DNA of 64,000 nt from Nonomuraea typhae (GTDB lineage Bacteria; Actinomycetota; Actinomycetes; Streptosporangiales; Streptosporangiaceae): positions 1 to 64,000 of the forward strand of contig NZ_VRLV01000003.1 of NCBI RefSeq assembly GCF_009760925.1, read 5' to 3'. This document shows, piece after piece, positions 32,315-40,726 of the stretch. A program made the position numbers and the translations under genes. How positions within the stretch are numbered: position 1 is the stretch's first letter; each line of letters begins with the position of its first letter. The notes under the pieces are model-generated. The model saw nothing but the letters and a program-made list of their open reading frames with translations. It did not search any database and was not told the DNA's origin.

Positions 32315-33512
32315 GCTCGCACCGTCGCGGCTGCGTCCCGCCGACCTGCTGCCCACGGCCACGCTCGGGCTGCGCGCCCGCCGGACGCGGGCGCTGCTGT
32401 CGGCGCTCGGCGTCGCGATCGGCATCGCCGCCGTCGTGGGCGTGCTGGGCATCACCCAGTCCGGCCAGTCCGCGCTGCTGGCCCAGATCGACCAGCTCGG
32501 CACGAACCTGCTCACCGTCGGCAGCACCCGGAGCCGGGTCAGCGGCCAGGAGGCGGTACTTCCGGTCACGGCGGCCGCGATGGCGCGCAGGGTGCGCGGC
32601 GTCACCGGGGTGACGGCGACCGCCCAGCTGCCCGGCGCGCACGTCTACCGCAGCGACCTCATCCCGCCGGGGCGGACGGGCGGCCTCGCCGTACGCGCGG
32701 TGGACGGGACTCTGCTCGCCACGCTGTCCGGCGCGGTGCGGACGGGACGCTTCCTCGACGCGGGCGCCGCCCGGCTGCCGGTCACCGTGCTCGGCGCGGA
32801 GGCGGCGGCCACGCTCGGCGTCTCCCGTCTGGACGCCGGCACGCGGGTGTGGCTGGGCGGGCACTGGTTCGCCGTCGTAGGCGTGCTCGAGCCGTTCCCG
32901 ATGGCCGCGGAGCTCGACCGCTCCGCCCTGGTCGGCTTCGGCGCCGCCGCCGCCCTGCTCGGCCACGACGGGCACCCGACGCGCCTGTACGTCACGGCCC
33001 GGCAGGACCTGGTGCGGGAGGCCGCCGGGACGCTCGCCCTGGCGGCCAGCCCGGTCGATCCGGACCAGGCCGAGGTCAGCCGCCCCTCCGACGCGCTGAC
33101 CGCGCGCGTGGCCGTGGCCGGCGCGTCGGCCGGGCTCTTCCTGGGGCTGAGCGCGATCGCGCTGCTCGTGGCCGGGATCGGCATCGCCAACGTCATGGTC
33201 ATCTCCGTCCTGGAGCGCAGAGCGGAGATCGGGCTCAGGATGGCGCTGGGCGCCACCCGGGCGCACATCGGCGTACAGTTCCTGGCCGAGTCGCTGGTGC
33301 TGTCGCTGGCCGGCGGCCTGGCCGGAGTCGCGCTGGGCGTGGCCGCCACGGTCGTGACGGCCGCCGTCCGCGGGTGGAGCGTGCTGGTGCCCGGCTCCGC
33401 GGTGTGGGGCGGCCTGGCCGTCGCCGTCGCCGTGGGCGCGCTGGCCGGGCTGTATCCGGCGGTGCGGGCCACGCGCATGTCGCCGACGGAGGCGTTGCGG
33501 CTAGTCGTCTAG
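32304..33512 (+). CDS. ABC transporter permease (MacB/FtsX type)
   Basis: 402 residues. First transmembrane helix at about 28-50 ([20 protein letters not shown]), a large extracytoplasmic MacB_PCD domain (about 50-280), then three helices in the FtsX domain ([60 protein letters not shown]) ending [12 protein letters not shown]. Mechanotransmission-type exporter with the ATPase and adaptor; substrate likely an antimicrobial peptide or lipid, by analogy. Its end overlaps the convergent response regulator by 12 bp. Confidence 0.9.
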   Translation: MPLELAPSRLRPADLLPTATLGLRARRTRALLSALGVAIGIAAVVGVLGITQSGQSALLAQIDQLGTNLLTVGSTRSRVSGQEAVLPVTAAAMARRVRGVTGVTATAQLPGAHVYRSDLIPPGRTGGLAVRAVDGTLLATLSGAVRTGRFLDAGAARLPVTVLGAEAAATLGVSRLDAGTRVWLGGHWFAVVGVLEPFPMAAELDRSALVGFGAAAALLGHDGHPTRLYVTARQDLVREAAGTLALAASPVDPDQAEVSRPSDALTARVAVAGASAGLFLGLSAIALLVAGIGIANVMVISVLERRAEIGLRMALGATRAHIGVQFLAESLVLSLAGGLAGVALGVAATVVTAAVRGWSVLVPGSAVWGGLAVAVAVGALAGLYPAVRATRMSPTEALRLVV

Positions 33513-34148
33513 GGCGCCGTCGAGCGGGACCAGGCCGCACCGCAGCGCGAAGATCGCGGCCTGGGTGCGGTCGGTCAGGTGCAGTTTGGCCAGGATGCTG
33601 GAGACGTGGCTTTTGATCGTCTCCTCGCTCAGCGTGAGCATCCTGGCCAGTTCCCTGTTGGAGCGGCCCTTGGCGATGCCGACGAGCACGTCCCGCTCGC
33701 GCGGCGAGAGCGCCTCCAGCGGGTCGCGCGGCCTGGTGTTCCTGATCTCGGCCATGAGCAGCCCCGCGACGTCCGGCTCCAGCATCGGCTCGCCGCCGGC
33801 CGCGGCGCGCACGGCCGCCACCACCTTCTCCATCGGCACGGTCTTGGTCAGGAAGCTCACCGCGCCTTCCCGGATGGCCTCAACGATCTTCCCGTCGGTG
33901 TCGTAGGACGACAGCACGATCACCGCCGGGCCGCTCCCCCGCAGTTCCCTGAGTACGGCCAGGCCGTCCACGCCGGGCATCGCCAGGTCGAGCAGGACCA
34001 CGTCCGGCCGCAGCCGCCCGATCATCTCCAGCGCCGCGGTCCCGTTCCCGCACTCCCCGGCCACTTCCATGTCCTCCTGCAGTTCCAGGACGAACCGCAG
34101 CCCCTGGCGCACCACCTCGTGGTCGTCCACGACGAGCACCCGGATCAT
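33501..34148 (-). CDS. NarL/LuxR-type response regulator
   Basis: 215 residues. Receiver domain 1-120 with acidic pocket in VVDDHEVVRQGLR, phosphoacceptor Asp in VVLLDLAMPGVDG, Ser in VLSSYDTDGK and Lys in FLTKTVP; LuxR HTH at about 150-210 (LSPRERDVLVGIAKGRSNRE, ETIKSHVSSILAKLHLTDRT). It overlaps the kinase stop by ATGA, so both proteins are made together, and faces the efflux operon tail to tail; the operon is its likely target. Confidence 0.92.
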   Translation of the reverse strand: MIRVLVVDDHEVVRQGLRFVLELQEDMEVAGECGNGTAALEMIGRLRPDVVLLDLAMPGVDGLAVLRELRGSGPAVIVLSSYDTDGKIVEAIREGAVSFLTKTVPMEKVVAAVRAAAGGEPMLEPDVAGLLMAEIRNTRPRDPLEALSPRERDVLVGIAKGRSNRELARMLTLSEETIKSHVSSILAKLHLTDRTQAAIFALRCGLVPLDGALDD

Positions 34149-35512
34149 CGCTCGTCCGCCGCGAGGGTCACCCGCACCCGTGTGCCCCCGCCGTCGGCGG
34201 CGCCCCACTCGATCCGCCCGCCCAGTTCCGCCACCCGCTCGCGCATGAGCGTGATCCCCATCCCGTGCCTCCGGGCCTCGCCCGGCCCGCGCCCGTCGTC
34301 GGACAGCTCCAGCACGACTCCGCCCTCCTCCTCGGCCAGCCGCAGGACGGCGGCCGTGGCCCCGGCGTGCCGGGCGATGTTGCCCAGCGCCTCCTGCGCC
34401 ACCCGCAGCAGCGCGTGCTCGGCCACGCGGGCCAGCCGTACCTCGTCCACCGCGACGTTCACCCGCAGCCCCAGCCGCTCCTCGTAGACCCGCGCGAGCT
34501 CCCGCAGCGCGGACGCCAGCCCCGCGTCCTCCAGCGCCACCGGCCGCAGCTCCAGCAGCAGCGCGCGCATCTCCCGCATCGCGTGCGCGGCGGTCCTGGA
34601 GATCGCCTCCGCGCGCGGCCTGAGCCGCCCGTCGTCCGCCATGGCGGTGGCGAGCCCGTCGGCCAGCAACCCGATGGAGAACAGATCCTGCGACACGGAG
34701 TCGTGCAGCTCGCGGGCGATGCGGGCGCGCTCGGCCCGCCTGGTGTCCCGTTTCTCCTCCTGTACGGCGGCGCCGAGCCGTACGGCCATGACGTTGAGCG
34801 CCTCCTCGAGCTCACCCAGCTCGTCCCCCGGCCGGACCGGGGCCCTGGCGCCGAAGTCGCCGCCCGCCACCGCGGCGGTCACGCTCGACAGGCGGCGCAC
34901 CCTGGCGATCAGCCCGCGGGTGCTCAGCAGGCCGAACACCACCCCGGCCGGCACGGCCAGCAGGAGCACGACGGCGCCGGGGCCCAGGAGGGGCGCTTGC
35001 CCGGCGAGGATCTCCCAGGTGGAGCCCGTCGCGGGCACCTGCACGTAGAGGCCGCCCACCAGCTCGATCGACTCGCCCCCGGCCGCCTGGATCGGGCTGA
35101 CCGCCCAGGCGGGGCCGTGGCCGTCCAGTGTGGCGGGCAGTTCCGCCCGGAGCCTGGAGCCCGGGGGCGCGGCGGCGGGCGCGGACCCGGCCACGACCTT
35201 GCCGCTCCGGTCCAGGAGCACGACCGTCGCCGCCGTGGCGCCTTCGGGGCCGGCTGCGCGGAAGCCGCTCACGGCGAGCTGGGCGAGCAGCCGGCCGCGG
35301 CCGAGATCCGGCTGACGGGCGCGAATCTCGGTGGCGACCAGGCTGAAGGTCTTGGCGCCGGCCACCGCCTGGAGCCTGGCCCGCGTGGCCTGGTCGCGCC
35401 CGGACAGCAGGGACGGCAGCAGCGTGCCGAACACGATCGCCTCGACGACGAGCACGGCCGCGGCCGACACCAGGACATAGGACAACGCCATGCGCGAGCG
35501 CAGGCCGGTCAT
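34145..35512 (-). CDS. Sensor histidine kinase (HisKA_3 type)
   Basis: 455 residues. Transmembrane helix near 8-30, an extracytoplasmic sensor of about 120 residues, second helix near 165-190, HAMP domain (about 190-245; GDFGARAPVRPGDELGELEE), HisKA_3 dimerisation helix with the phospho-His in ARELHDSVSQDLFS, and HATPase with N box in AQEALGNIARHAG and G boxes in LSDDGRGPG and GMGITLMRERV. It signals to the adjacent response regulator. The start at 35512 has a weak Shine-Dalgarno; an in-frame GTG at 35518 is the alternative. Confidence 0.9.
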   Translation of the reverse strand: MTGLRSRMALSYVLVSAAAVLVVEAIVFGTLLPSLLSGRDQATRARLQAVAGAKTFSLVATEIRARQPDLGRGRLLAQLAVSGFRAAGPEGATAATVVLLDRSGKVVAGSAPAAAPPGSRLRAELPATLDGHGPAWAVSPIQAAGGESIELVGGLYVQVPATGSTWEILAGQAPLLGPGAVVLLLAVPAGVVFGLLSTRGLIARVRRLSSVTAAVAGGDFGARAPVRPGDELGELEEALNVMAVRLGAAVQEEKRDTRRAERARIARELHDSVSQDLFSIGLLADGLATAMADDGRLRPRAEAISRTAAHAMREMRALLLELRPVALEDAGLASALRELARVYEERLGLRVNVAVDEVRLARVAEHALLRVAQEALGNIARHAGATAAVLRLAEEEGGVVLELSDDGRGPGEARRHGMGITLMRERVAELGGRIEWGAADGGGTRVRVTLAADER

Positions 35513-35624
35513 CCGCACGGGCCGAGCATAGGCCGGGGCGCGGGGCCGTGGCATCCCGCGATGTGGTGAAGAAGGCGTCCCCCCTTGGTGGCGGCTCTCG
35601 GGCGGGCGCGCGGGATGTGTACTC

Positions 35625-35639
35625 TTCCGTATGGCAGAA
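35625..35639. promoter_or_regulatory. IclR-type operator, copy 3
   Basis: TTCCGTATGGCAGAA lies 26 bp before the IclR-family ATG and has the same TTCCR-N5-CRGAA form as the boxes at 124-138 and 239-253. It is likely an autoregulatory site. Confidence 0.5.
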
Positions 35640-35665
35640 AAGCCAGCCTTCTTGGAGCTCCATAC

Positions 35666-36418
35666 ATGTCGATGCAACGCCCGGCCAACGGCGTCCAGTC
35701 GCTGGAAAGGGCCTTCGCGCTGCTCGAACTCATGGCGGAAGCCGGTGGCGAGATCCAGCTGAGCCGCCTGTCGGCGCAGTCGGGCCTTCCGCTGCCGACC
35801 ATCCATCGGCTGATCAAGACCCTCACCGCCACCGGGTACGTCCGCCAGTTGCCCTCGCGCGGCTACGCCCTCGGGCCGAAGCTGATCAGGCTCGGCGAGA
35901 GCGCCGCCCATCTGATCGCCACCTGGGCCCGCCCCATCCTGGCCGACCTGGTCGAGGCCGTCGGCGAGACCGCCAACATGGCCGTGATGGACGCCGATCG
36001 GGCGGTGTACGTGGCGCAGGTGCCCTCCTCGCATTCGGTGCGCATGTTCACCGAGGTCGGGCGGCGGGTCTATCTGCACAGCACCGGCGTCGGCAAGGCG
36101 CTGCTGGCCCAGTTGCCGCCGGAGCAGGCGCTGTCGATCGCCGAGCGCGCCGGGCTGCCCGCCATGACGCCCCACACGATCACCGATCCCGAGCTGCTCC
36201 TGGAGGAGCTGGCGCGGATCAGGGAACGCGGCTACTGCGTCGACGACGCCGAGCAGGAGGAGGGCGTGCGGTGCCTGGCCGTGCCCGTCACCGGCGCGCC
36301 CACCCTGTCGGCGATCTCGGTGTCGGGGCCGGAGGGCCGGATCGGCGCGCACGCGGTCGAGTACATCGTCACGCATCTGCAGACCGCCGCCTCCCGGCTG
36401 CTGGCCGAGATCTCCTGA
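35666..36418 (+). CDS. IclR-family transcriptional regulator
   Basis: 250 residues. Winged HTH about 8-70 (VQSLERAFALLELMAEAGGE, LSRLSAQSGLPLPTIHRLIK, TLTATGYVRQ), then the IclR effector domain (about 80-250; ETANMAVMDADRAVYVAQVP, STGVGKALLAQLPPEQ, RGYCVDDAEQEEGVRCLAVP). GGAG is 9 nt before the ATG. These repressors usually control catabolic genes for small acids such as glyoxylate or allantoin products. The match between its leader box and those at 124-253 links it to the aminotransferase/carrier pair. No metabolic gene is adjacent. Confidence 0.9.
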   Translation: MSMQRPANGVQSLERAFALLELMAEAGGEIQLSRLSAQSGLPLPTIHRLIKTLTATGYVRQLPSRGYALGPKLIRLGESAAHLIATWARPILADLVEAVGETANMAVMDADRAVYVAQVPSSHSVRMFTEVGRRVYLHSTGVGKALLAQLPPEQALSIAERAGLPAMTPHTITDPELLLEELARIRERGYCVDDAEQEEGVRCLAVPVTGAPTLSAISVSGPEGRIGAHAVEYIVTHLQTAASRLLAEIS

Positions 36419-36461
36419 CCCGCGCCACCACAGAGTGAAGGGTCGGCAGAAAGCCCATTGC

Positions 36462-36478
36462 ATAGGAAGGTTTCCTAT
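36462..36478. promoter_or_regulatory. Inverted repeat ATAGGAA-GGT-TTCCTAT
   Basis: The 7-bp arms are perfect. The 17-mer resembles TTAGGAAAGTTTCCTAA-like sites found upstream of actinomycete extracellular polysaccharide-degrading genes (from memory) and resembles 40686-40702 upstream of the chitinase. It is 45 bp before the secreted-protein gene at 36523. Confidence 0.6.
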
Positions 36479-36522
36479 TTAATACTGCGATCAACGCAGC
36501 TCAGAGCCCCCTGGAGGTTGTA

Positions 36523-36852
36523 ATGCCCCGTCGCGTGCTCGCCCTCACCACGGCCGCGCTGGCTTGTGCCGGCGCCCTGGCCTTCACCGCCGCCCCCGCG
36601 CAGGCGGCGACCCTCGAGATCGTCTACAGCCCGCTCTCCCTCGGCGAATACTGCGCAGCCAAGGTCAACCCGAGCTCCACCGTCGGCTTCTACAACGGCA
36701 GCCTGAACTGCTACCGCTGGGCGACCCCCAACCTCATCAACGTCGGCAGCGGCAGCCCCTCGGCCGCGTGCAAGTACTTCAACCCGACCTACGTCTACGC
36801 CGGCTACGCCCAGGGCGGCAGCCAGGCGCTCATCTGCAAGTACACGGTCTGA
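36523..36852 (+). CDS. Small secreted protein, unknown function
   Basis: 109 residues. Signal peptide about 1-28 (MPRRVLALTTAALACAGALA, ending AQA). The mature 81 residues contain four Cys (GEYCAAK, LNCYRW, ACKYF, ICKYTV), suggesting two disulfides, and are rich in Tyr/Asn/Gly. No family recognised. GGAGG is 5 nt before the ATG. The operator-like dyad upstream suggests carbon-source or chitin-type control. Confidence 0.75.
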   Translation: MPRRVLALTTAALACAGALAFTAAPAQAATLEIVYSPLSLGEYCAAKVNPSSTVGFYNGSLNCYRWATPNLINVGSGSPSAACKYFNPTYVYAGYAQGGSQALICKYTV

Positions 36853-36856
36853 CACC

Positions 36857-36891
36857 GGGCCGCCCTTTCGAGCGCGGCGAAAGGGCGGCCC
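36857..36891 (+). terminator. Hairpin terminator
   Basis: GGGCCGCCCTTTCG pairs perfectly with CGAAAGGGCGGCCC (14 bp, 7-nt loop), 4 bp after the secreted-protein stop. Confidence 0.9.
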
Positions 36892-37010
36892 CACCCCGTT
36901 GGGCGCTCGTGAGCAACCGCTGGGCGCATCACCTGCCGGGCGGCCGGCCCGGGCCCCCAACCCCTCCGTACAGGTGCCTGTGGAGCCGGTCCAGCGGAAA
37001 GGGGCAGCAC

Positions 37011-38030
37011 ATGACCGAACTGCGCACCTTTGACGTGCCGGAGGCCGTGACCGGGAGCCGCTCGGACGTGACGCTCGGCCGTACCATGGTCGAGACCTGG
37101 CGAACCGACGGCGTCTTCCAGGTCACCGCGACGACCGCGCAGCAGGAGGCGGCCCTGGCCGCGTTCGAGGCGAGCTGGGCGTTCTTCGCGCTCCCCCGCG
37201 AGGTCAAGTCCCGCTTCGTCAGCGACCTGACCTACAGCGGATACGCGGCCTCGGACGAGGAGGCCGGCGGCGAGACGGACTGCTGCGAGAGCTTCACGAT
37301 CTTCCCCGACGTGCCCGTGTGCGACCTGCGGGTCCACGCGCGCTGGCCCGGCCACGGGCCGGTGCCCTGGCCGGGTTCGATCTACCGGCGGCGCATGACG
37401 GCGTTCACGGCCGGGCTGGGCGCGCTCGGCGACCAGGTGCTGCGCCTGGTCGCGCTCGGGCTCCAGATGGACGCGCCCGGCCGCCTGACCGGCCTCACCA
37501 CGCACGGCTGGCACCAGCTCCGGGCCGTGCGCTTCCCCCCGCGGATCGGGCGCGGGACCCGCGGGATCGGCGCCCACACCGACTACGGGCTGCTGGTGAT
37601 CACCACGCAGGACGAGGTCGGCGGCATGTACGTGCGGCCGCCGGTCGACGGGGAGAAGCGGCCGCGGAACTGGCTGCCCGGTGAGAGCACCGACGGGATG
37701 TACGCCGGCGAGGAGCCGTGGGTCTACGTGCGGCCGCGGCCCCGGACGTTCACCGTCCATCCCGGCGACCTCCTGCAACTCCTCACCGGCGGGCTGCTGC
37801 CGGCGACGCCGAACCGGGCCGACCTGGCCGACGCGGAACGCCATGCCATGACCTATTTCCACGAGCCCGGATTCGGCAGCCTCCTGGAGGATCCGTACGG
37901 GGGCGAGCCGCTCCACTACGGGACGCATGTCACCAACGTGCTCATGCGCCGCCATCCGGATCGGCCGGCCACCCGCCGGATCCTGCGGGAGGGCCGGCTG
38001 ACCGCGTTGCGCCTGCCCTGCCTGAGGTGA
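37011..38030 (+). CDS. Ethylene-forming-enzyme-like 2-oxoglutarate/Fe(II) oxygenase with altered iron site
   Basis: 339 residues, close along its whole length to the Pseudomonas syringae ethylene-forming enzyme (EFE), recalled from memory: both start MT-L-TF--P--VTG and share SDLTYSGY-AS-EE, GHGPVPWP, RGIGAHTDYGLLVI, RPPV-GEKR-RNWLPGES and YFHEP. EFE makes ethylene from 2-oxoglutarate and hydroxylates arginine. Using EFE numbering, E84, R171, H189, D191, Y192, R277 and F283 are present, but H268, the third iron ligand, is Asn (ATPNRADL; codon AAC). Two further changes are T86 to Gly and C317/Y318 to Arg/His by alignment. His 278 replaces Phe and might compensate. The protein may be inactive, use a changed metal site, or catalyse another reaction. 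AAGGGG precedes the ATG. It is alone between two terminators. Confidence 0.88.
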   Translation: MTELRTFDVPEAVTGSRSDVTLGRTMVETWRTDGVFQVTATTAQQEAALAAFEASWAFFALPREVKSRFVSDLTYSGYAASDEEAGGETDCCESFTIFPDVPVCDLRVHARWPGHGPVPWPGSIYRRRMTAFTAGLGALGDQVLRLVALGLQMDAPGRLTGLTTHGWHQLRAVRFPPRIGRGTRGIGAHTDYGLLVITTQDEVGGMYVRPPVDGEKRPRNWLPGESTDGMYAGEEPWVYVRPRPRTFTVHPGDLLQLLTGGLLPATPNRADLADAERHAMTYFHEPGFGSLLEDPYGGEPLHYGTHVTNVLMRRHPDRPATRRILREGRLTALRLPCLR

Positions 38031-38032
38031 CG

Positions 38033-38065
38033 AGAGGGCCCGGGGGTGCGGCTCCCGGGCCCTCT
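38033..38065. terminator. Bidirectional hairpin terminator
   Basis: AGAGGGCCCGGG pairs perfectly with CCCGGGCCCTCT (12 bp, 9-nt loop) between the convergent EFE-like and chitinase genes. Confidence 0.9.
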
Positions 38066-38086
38066 CCAGCTCCCTGAACGTGACGC

Positions 38087-40597
38087 CTAGACGCGGCTCC
38101 AGAGCGCGGGCACGTTGGGCGGCGTCCAGCCGGGCTGCGAGGTGTGCCCCACCCTGGCCCGGTAGCAGACGCCCTCGAAGTTCACCATGGCGCCGGTCGG
38201 GTAGCTCACGCCGGACTGCCACGCGGGACACCCCGAGGTGACGGTCATGGTGGGCGTGGGAGTCGGGGTGGGCGTGACCGTCGGGGTCGGGGTCGGGGTG
38301 ACGGTCGGGGTGACGGTCGGGGTGACGGTGGGCGTGGCCGTCGGGGTGGGACCGCCGGTGCAGGCGCCCAGGTCACGCCAGACGTCGTTGGTGCCCGGCT
38401 GGTTGCCCTGGGTCCACCACTTGGCCTCCCACGTGCGGCCGTTGTAGGAGACGCGGTTGCCGCCGTTGTACACCTTGCCGGACTCCCAGGCCGGGTCGGT
38501 GCAGGTGCCGCCGGTCGGGGTGACCGTCGGCGTCGGCGACGGGGTGACGGTGGCGCCGCCCCTGGCCAGGTCCTGGGCCACGCCGTACGTCTTGCCGCCG
38601 AACGTCACGGTGAAGTTGTCCGGGCCGGGGGCGGGCAGGTAGTAGACGTAGTCCATGGTCACCGAGGCGCCGGGGGCCAGTGTCTGCCAGGTGGGCAGCT
38701 TGACCGAGACGCGGTGGTAGTCGCCCTTCAGGCCGCCGATGTTGTTCGCGCCGGTGTGCTCGCTGCCGATCACCCGCAGGCCGAAGCCGGACTGGTCCTT
38801 GGCGTTGGGCGGCGAGGAGGTCGAGTAGTCCCACTGGAACTCGGTGCCGCCGGGCAGTGTGAAGGCCGACCGGTTGGTGATCTTGAGCTTGGGGCTGATC
38901 GGGTAGTTGCTGTCCCCGACGGGGAACTGCTCGGCCGCGAACGTCACGTCGATCTTCTCGGCGGGGATCGCGGTCTTCGCCCTGGTCGCGGTGTACGGCG
39001 CCGCCGTCTTGAGCGTGTCGTCGACCAGCGTGGTCAGCGTGTCGCCCATGGTGTACTCGGTGCCGTTCCACTTGTAGTCGCCGGCCAGCTCCCAGATCAT
39101 GATGCCGCCGAGGCCCTTGTCGCGGACGTACTCGGCCTTGGTCTTGAGCGACTGCTCGTCCTCGGTGGACAGGAACACCTTCTTGGCGTTGTTCCACAGC
39201 CAGGGCGCGACGAGGGTGGAGTCGTAGGCGCGGGTGTAGGTGCCGGTGATGCCCTCGGTGACGCCGTAGCTGGCCAGGTAGGAGCCGGGGATGCCGCGCT
39301 CGAGGTTCTTGGCGTGCCACATCGGGTTCGAGCCGGCGCCGACCTCGCGGCCGTTCTCCTTGTCGTGCCAGAGGTTGTCGATGCCGGTCGCGCCGTCGCC
39401 GCAGGTGGTCAGGCCGGTCGGGCAGGTGGTGCCGACCGACTTGCCCCAGAGGCCGTTCGTGCCGCCGGTGACGTTCTTCCAGCCGCGGGTGTAGTACGGC
39501 ACGCCGATGTTGATCCGGCCGGGTGCGAGGCTGCCGCGGTAGTAGTGGGAGGCCCAGTCGGTGTTGAGGTAGCCGATGCCGCCGTACTGCGCGGTGGTGT
39601 AGACGCCCCACTTGGCCAGTTCGGCGTCCTTGCCGTCGTCGTAGAGGGCGGCGTTGGGGCCGACGAACTCGTTCCAGGCGCCGTGCAGGTCGTAGGACAT
39701 GATGTTGAGGAAGTCCAGGTACTTCGCGACCTGGAAGGTCTCCATGCCGCGCAACAGGTAGCCGGAGGCGGGCACGGCCGCGGTCAGCTGGTAGTACTTC
39801 CCGTCGGCCGCCGAGGCCCGGTCGAGCCGGTCGCGCAGGGTCTTCATCAGCGCCGCGTAGCCCTGCACGAGCTTGCCGCGCCGGGCGTTGGCCACCTGCC
39901 AGTCCAGCGGGTTGCCGGCGTCCTTCATCGAGGTGGGGTACTCATAGTCGACATCGACCCCGTTGAAGCCATATTTCCGGATGAAGGCGACGGCGGAGTC
40001 GGCGAACGTGTCGATCGCCGCCTGACTGTCGGTCATGGTGTAGAAGCCGCCCGAGTTCACCCGCGTGCCGGCGGCGTTGAAGTACCCGCCGGTCTCCGCC
40101 CAGCCGCCCACGCTGATCAGCGTCTTGACGTGCGGGTTGGCCTTCTTCAGCGTGTTCAGCGCGTTGAAGTGCCCCTTGTACGGCAGCGCCGGGTCCATTC
40201 CCGGCAGCTCCATCCCGGTCGAGGGGTTGTCCGCCGAGTCGGCGCCCACCGAGATCTTGTTGTCGGCGCCCACGTGGGCGAAGGCGTAGTTGATGTGGGT
40301 GATCTTCGACCAGGGGATGTTCTGGGCGAGGTAGGCGGGCTGGCCGTTCCCGCCGTGCCGCCAGCTGGTGAAGTAGCCGATCACGCGGCGCGAGTGGCCC
40401 GCGCCGATCGTCTCGCGGCCCTGGTCGTCATAGGCGGTGCAGTACGGCACGGCCACGCCGGGCGTTTGGTGGAGGCCGTCGGGCCGGCAGGTTTCGTGGT
40501 CCACGGCCGCGGCGGCGTTGGTGCCGGCTAAGGTCGCCGCGGCGACGGCCACCGCGGCCGCGACCGCGGCCAGGGACAGACGCGCTTGCTTGGGCAT
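38087..40597 (-). CDS. Secreted GH18 chitinase with chitin-binding modules
   Basis: 836 residues. Signal peptide about 1-32. GH18 barrel about 70-520 with active-site strand GFNGVDVDYEYPTSM (DxDxE core intact; the proton-donor Glu is in YEYP), VKTLISVGGWAET and LGGIMIWELAGDY; then a beta-sandwich region (about 530-680), a Pro/Thr linker and two CBM5/12 modules (PAWESGKVYNGGNRVSYNGR and CPAWQSGVSYPTGAMVNFEG) separated by a Thr/Pro/Val linker rich in PTVTPT. It degrades chitin outside the cell. Shine-Dalgarno AGGA. A dyad at 40686-40702 may mediate substrate control. It lies about 8 kb from the Tc toxin operon, on the opposite strand. Confidence 0.93.
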   Translation of the reverse strand: MPKQARLSLAAVAAAVAVAAATLAGTNAAAAVDHETCRPDGLHQTPGVAVPYCTAYDDQGRETIGAGHSRRVIGYFTSWRHGGNGQPAYLAQNIPWSKITHINYAFAHVGADNKISVGADSADNPSTGMELPGMDPALPYKGHFNALNTLKKANPHVKTLISVGGWAETGGYFNAAGTRVNSGGFYTMTDSQAAIDTFADSAVAFIRKYGFNGVDVDYEYPTSMKDAGNPLDWQVANARRGKLVQGYAALMKTLRDRLDRASAADGKYYQLTAAVPASGYLLRGMETFQVAKYLDFLNIMSYDLHGAWNEFVGPNAALYDDGKDAELAKWGVYTTAQYGGIGYLNTDWASHYYRGSLAPGRINIGVPYYTRGWKNVTGGTNGLWGKSVGTTCPTGLTTCGDGATGIDNLWHDKENGREVGAGSNPMWHAKNLERGIPGSYLASYGVTEGITGTYTRAYDSTLVAPWLWNNAKKVFLSTEDEQSLKTKAEYVRDKGLGGIMIWELAGDYKWNGTEYTMGDTLTTLVDDTLKTAAPYTATRAKTAIPAEKIDVTFAAEQFPVGDSNYPISPKLKITNRSAFTLPGGTEFQWDYSTSSPPNAKDQSGFGLRVIGSEHTGANNIGGLKGDYHRVSVKLPTWQTLAPGASVTMDYVYYLPAPGPDNFTVTFGGKTYGVAQDLARGGATVTPSPTPTVTPTGGTCTDPAWESGKVYNGGNRVSYNGRTWEAKWWTQGNQPGTNDVWRDLGACTGGPTPTATPTVTPTVTPTVTPTPTPTVTPTPTPTPTMTVTSGCPAWQSGVSYPTGAMVNFEGVCYRARVGHTSQPGWTPPNVPALWSRV
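38237..38355 (-). repeat. Low-complexity Pro-Thr-Val linker repeat within the chitinase
   Basis: Tandem copies of a GTCACCGTC/ACC-type unit encode PTVTPT repeats joining the two CBM5/12 modules. Repeat length is likely variable between strains. It is coding sequence, not a mobile or regulatory repeat. Confidence 0.8.
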
Positions 40598-40685
40598 GGT
40601 TCGCCATCCTGGGGGGTGATGGGCGCACGTATGCGCTCTTGTGCGCGAAGGTAAGGGCTCCCACCAGGCAAGTCAACGTTATCTT

Positions 40686-40702
40686 TTAGTAAAGTTTCCA
40701 AA
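40686..40702. promoter_or_regulatory. Operator-like dyad upstream of the chitinase
   Basis: TTAGTAAAGTTTCCAAA is an imperfect form of TTAGGAAAGTTTCCTAA and resembles the dyad at 36462-36478. It lies 89 bp before the chitinase ATG, in an AT-rich patch. Confidence 0.5.
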
Positions 40703-40726
40703 TAGTTTAGTGGCCCGGCGGATGGG

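Noticed and set aside
38237..38355. Tandem repeats considered as a CRISPR or minisatellite
   Set aside because: They encode the Pro-Thr-Val linker between the chitin-binding modules in frame; no spacers.
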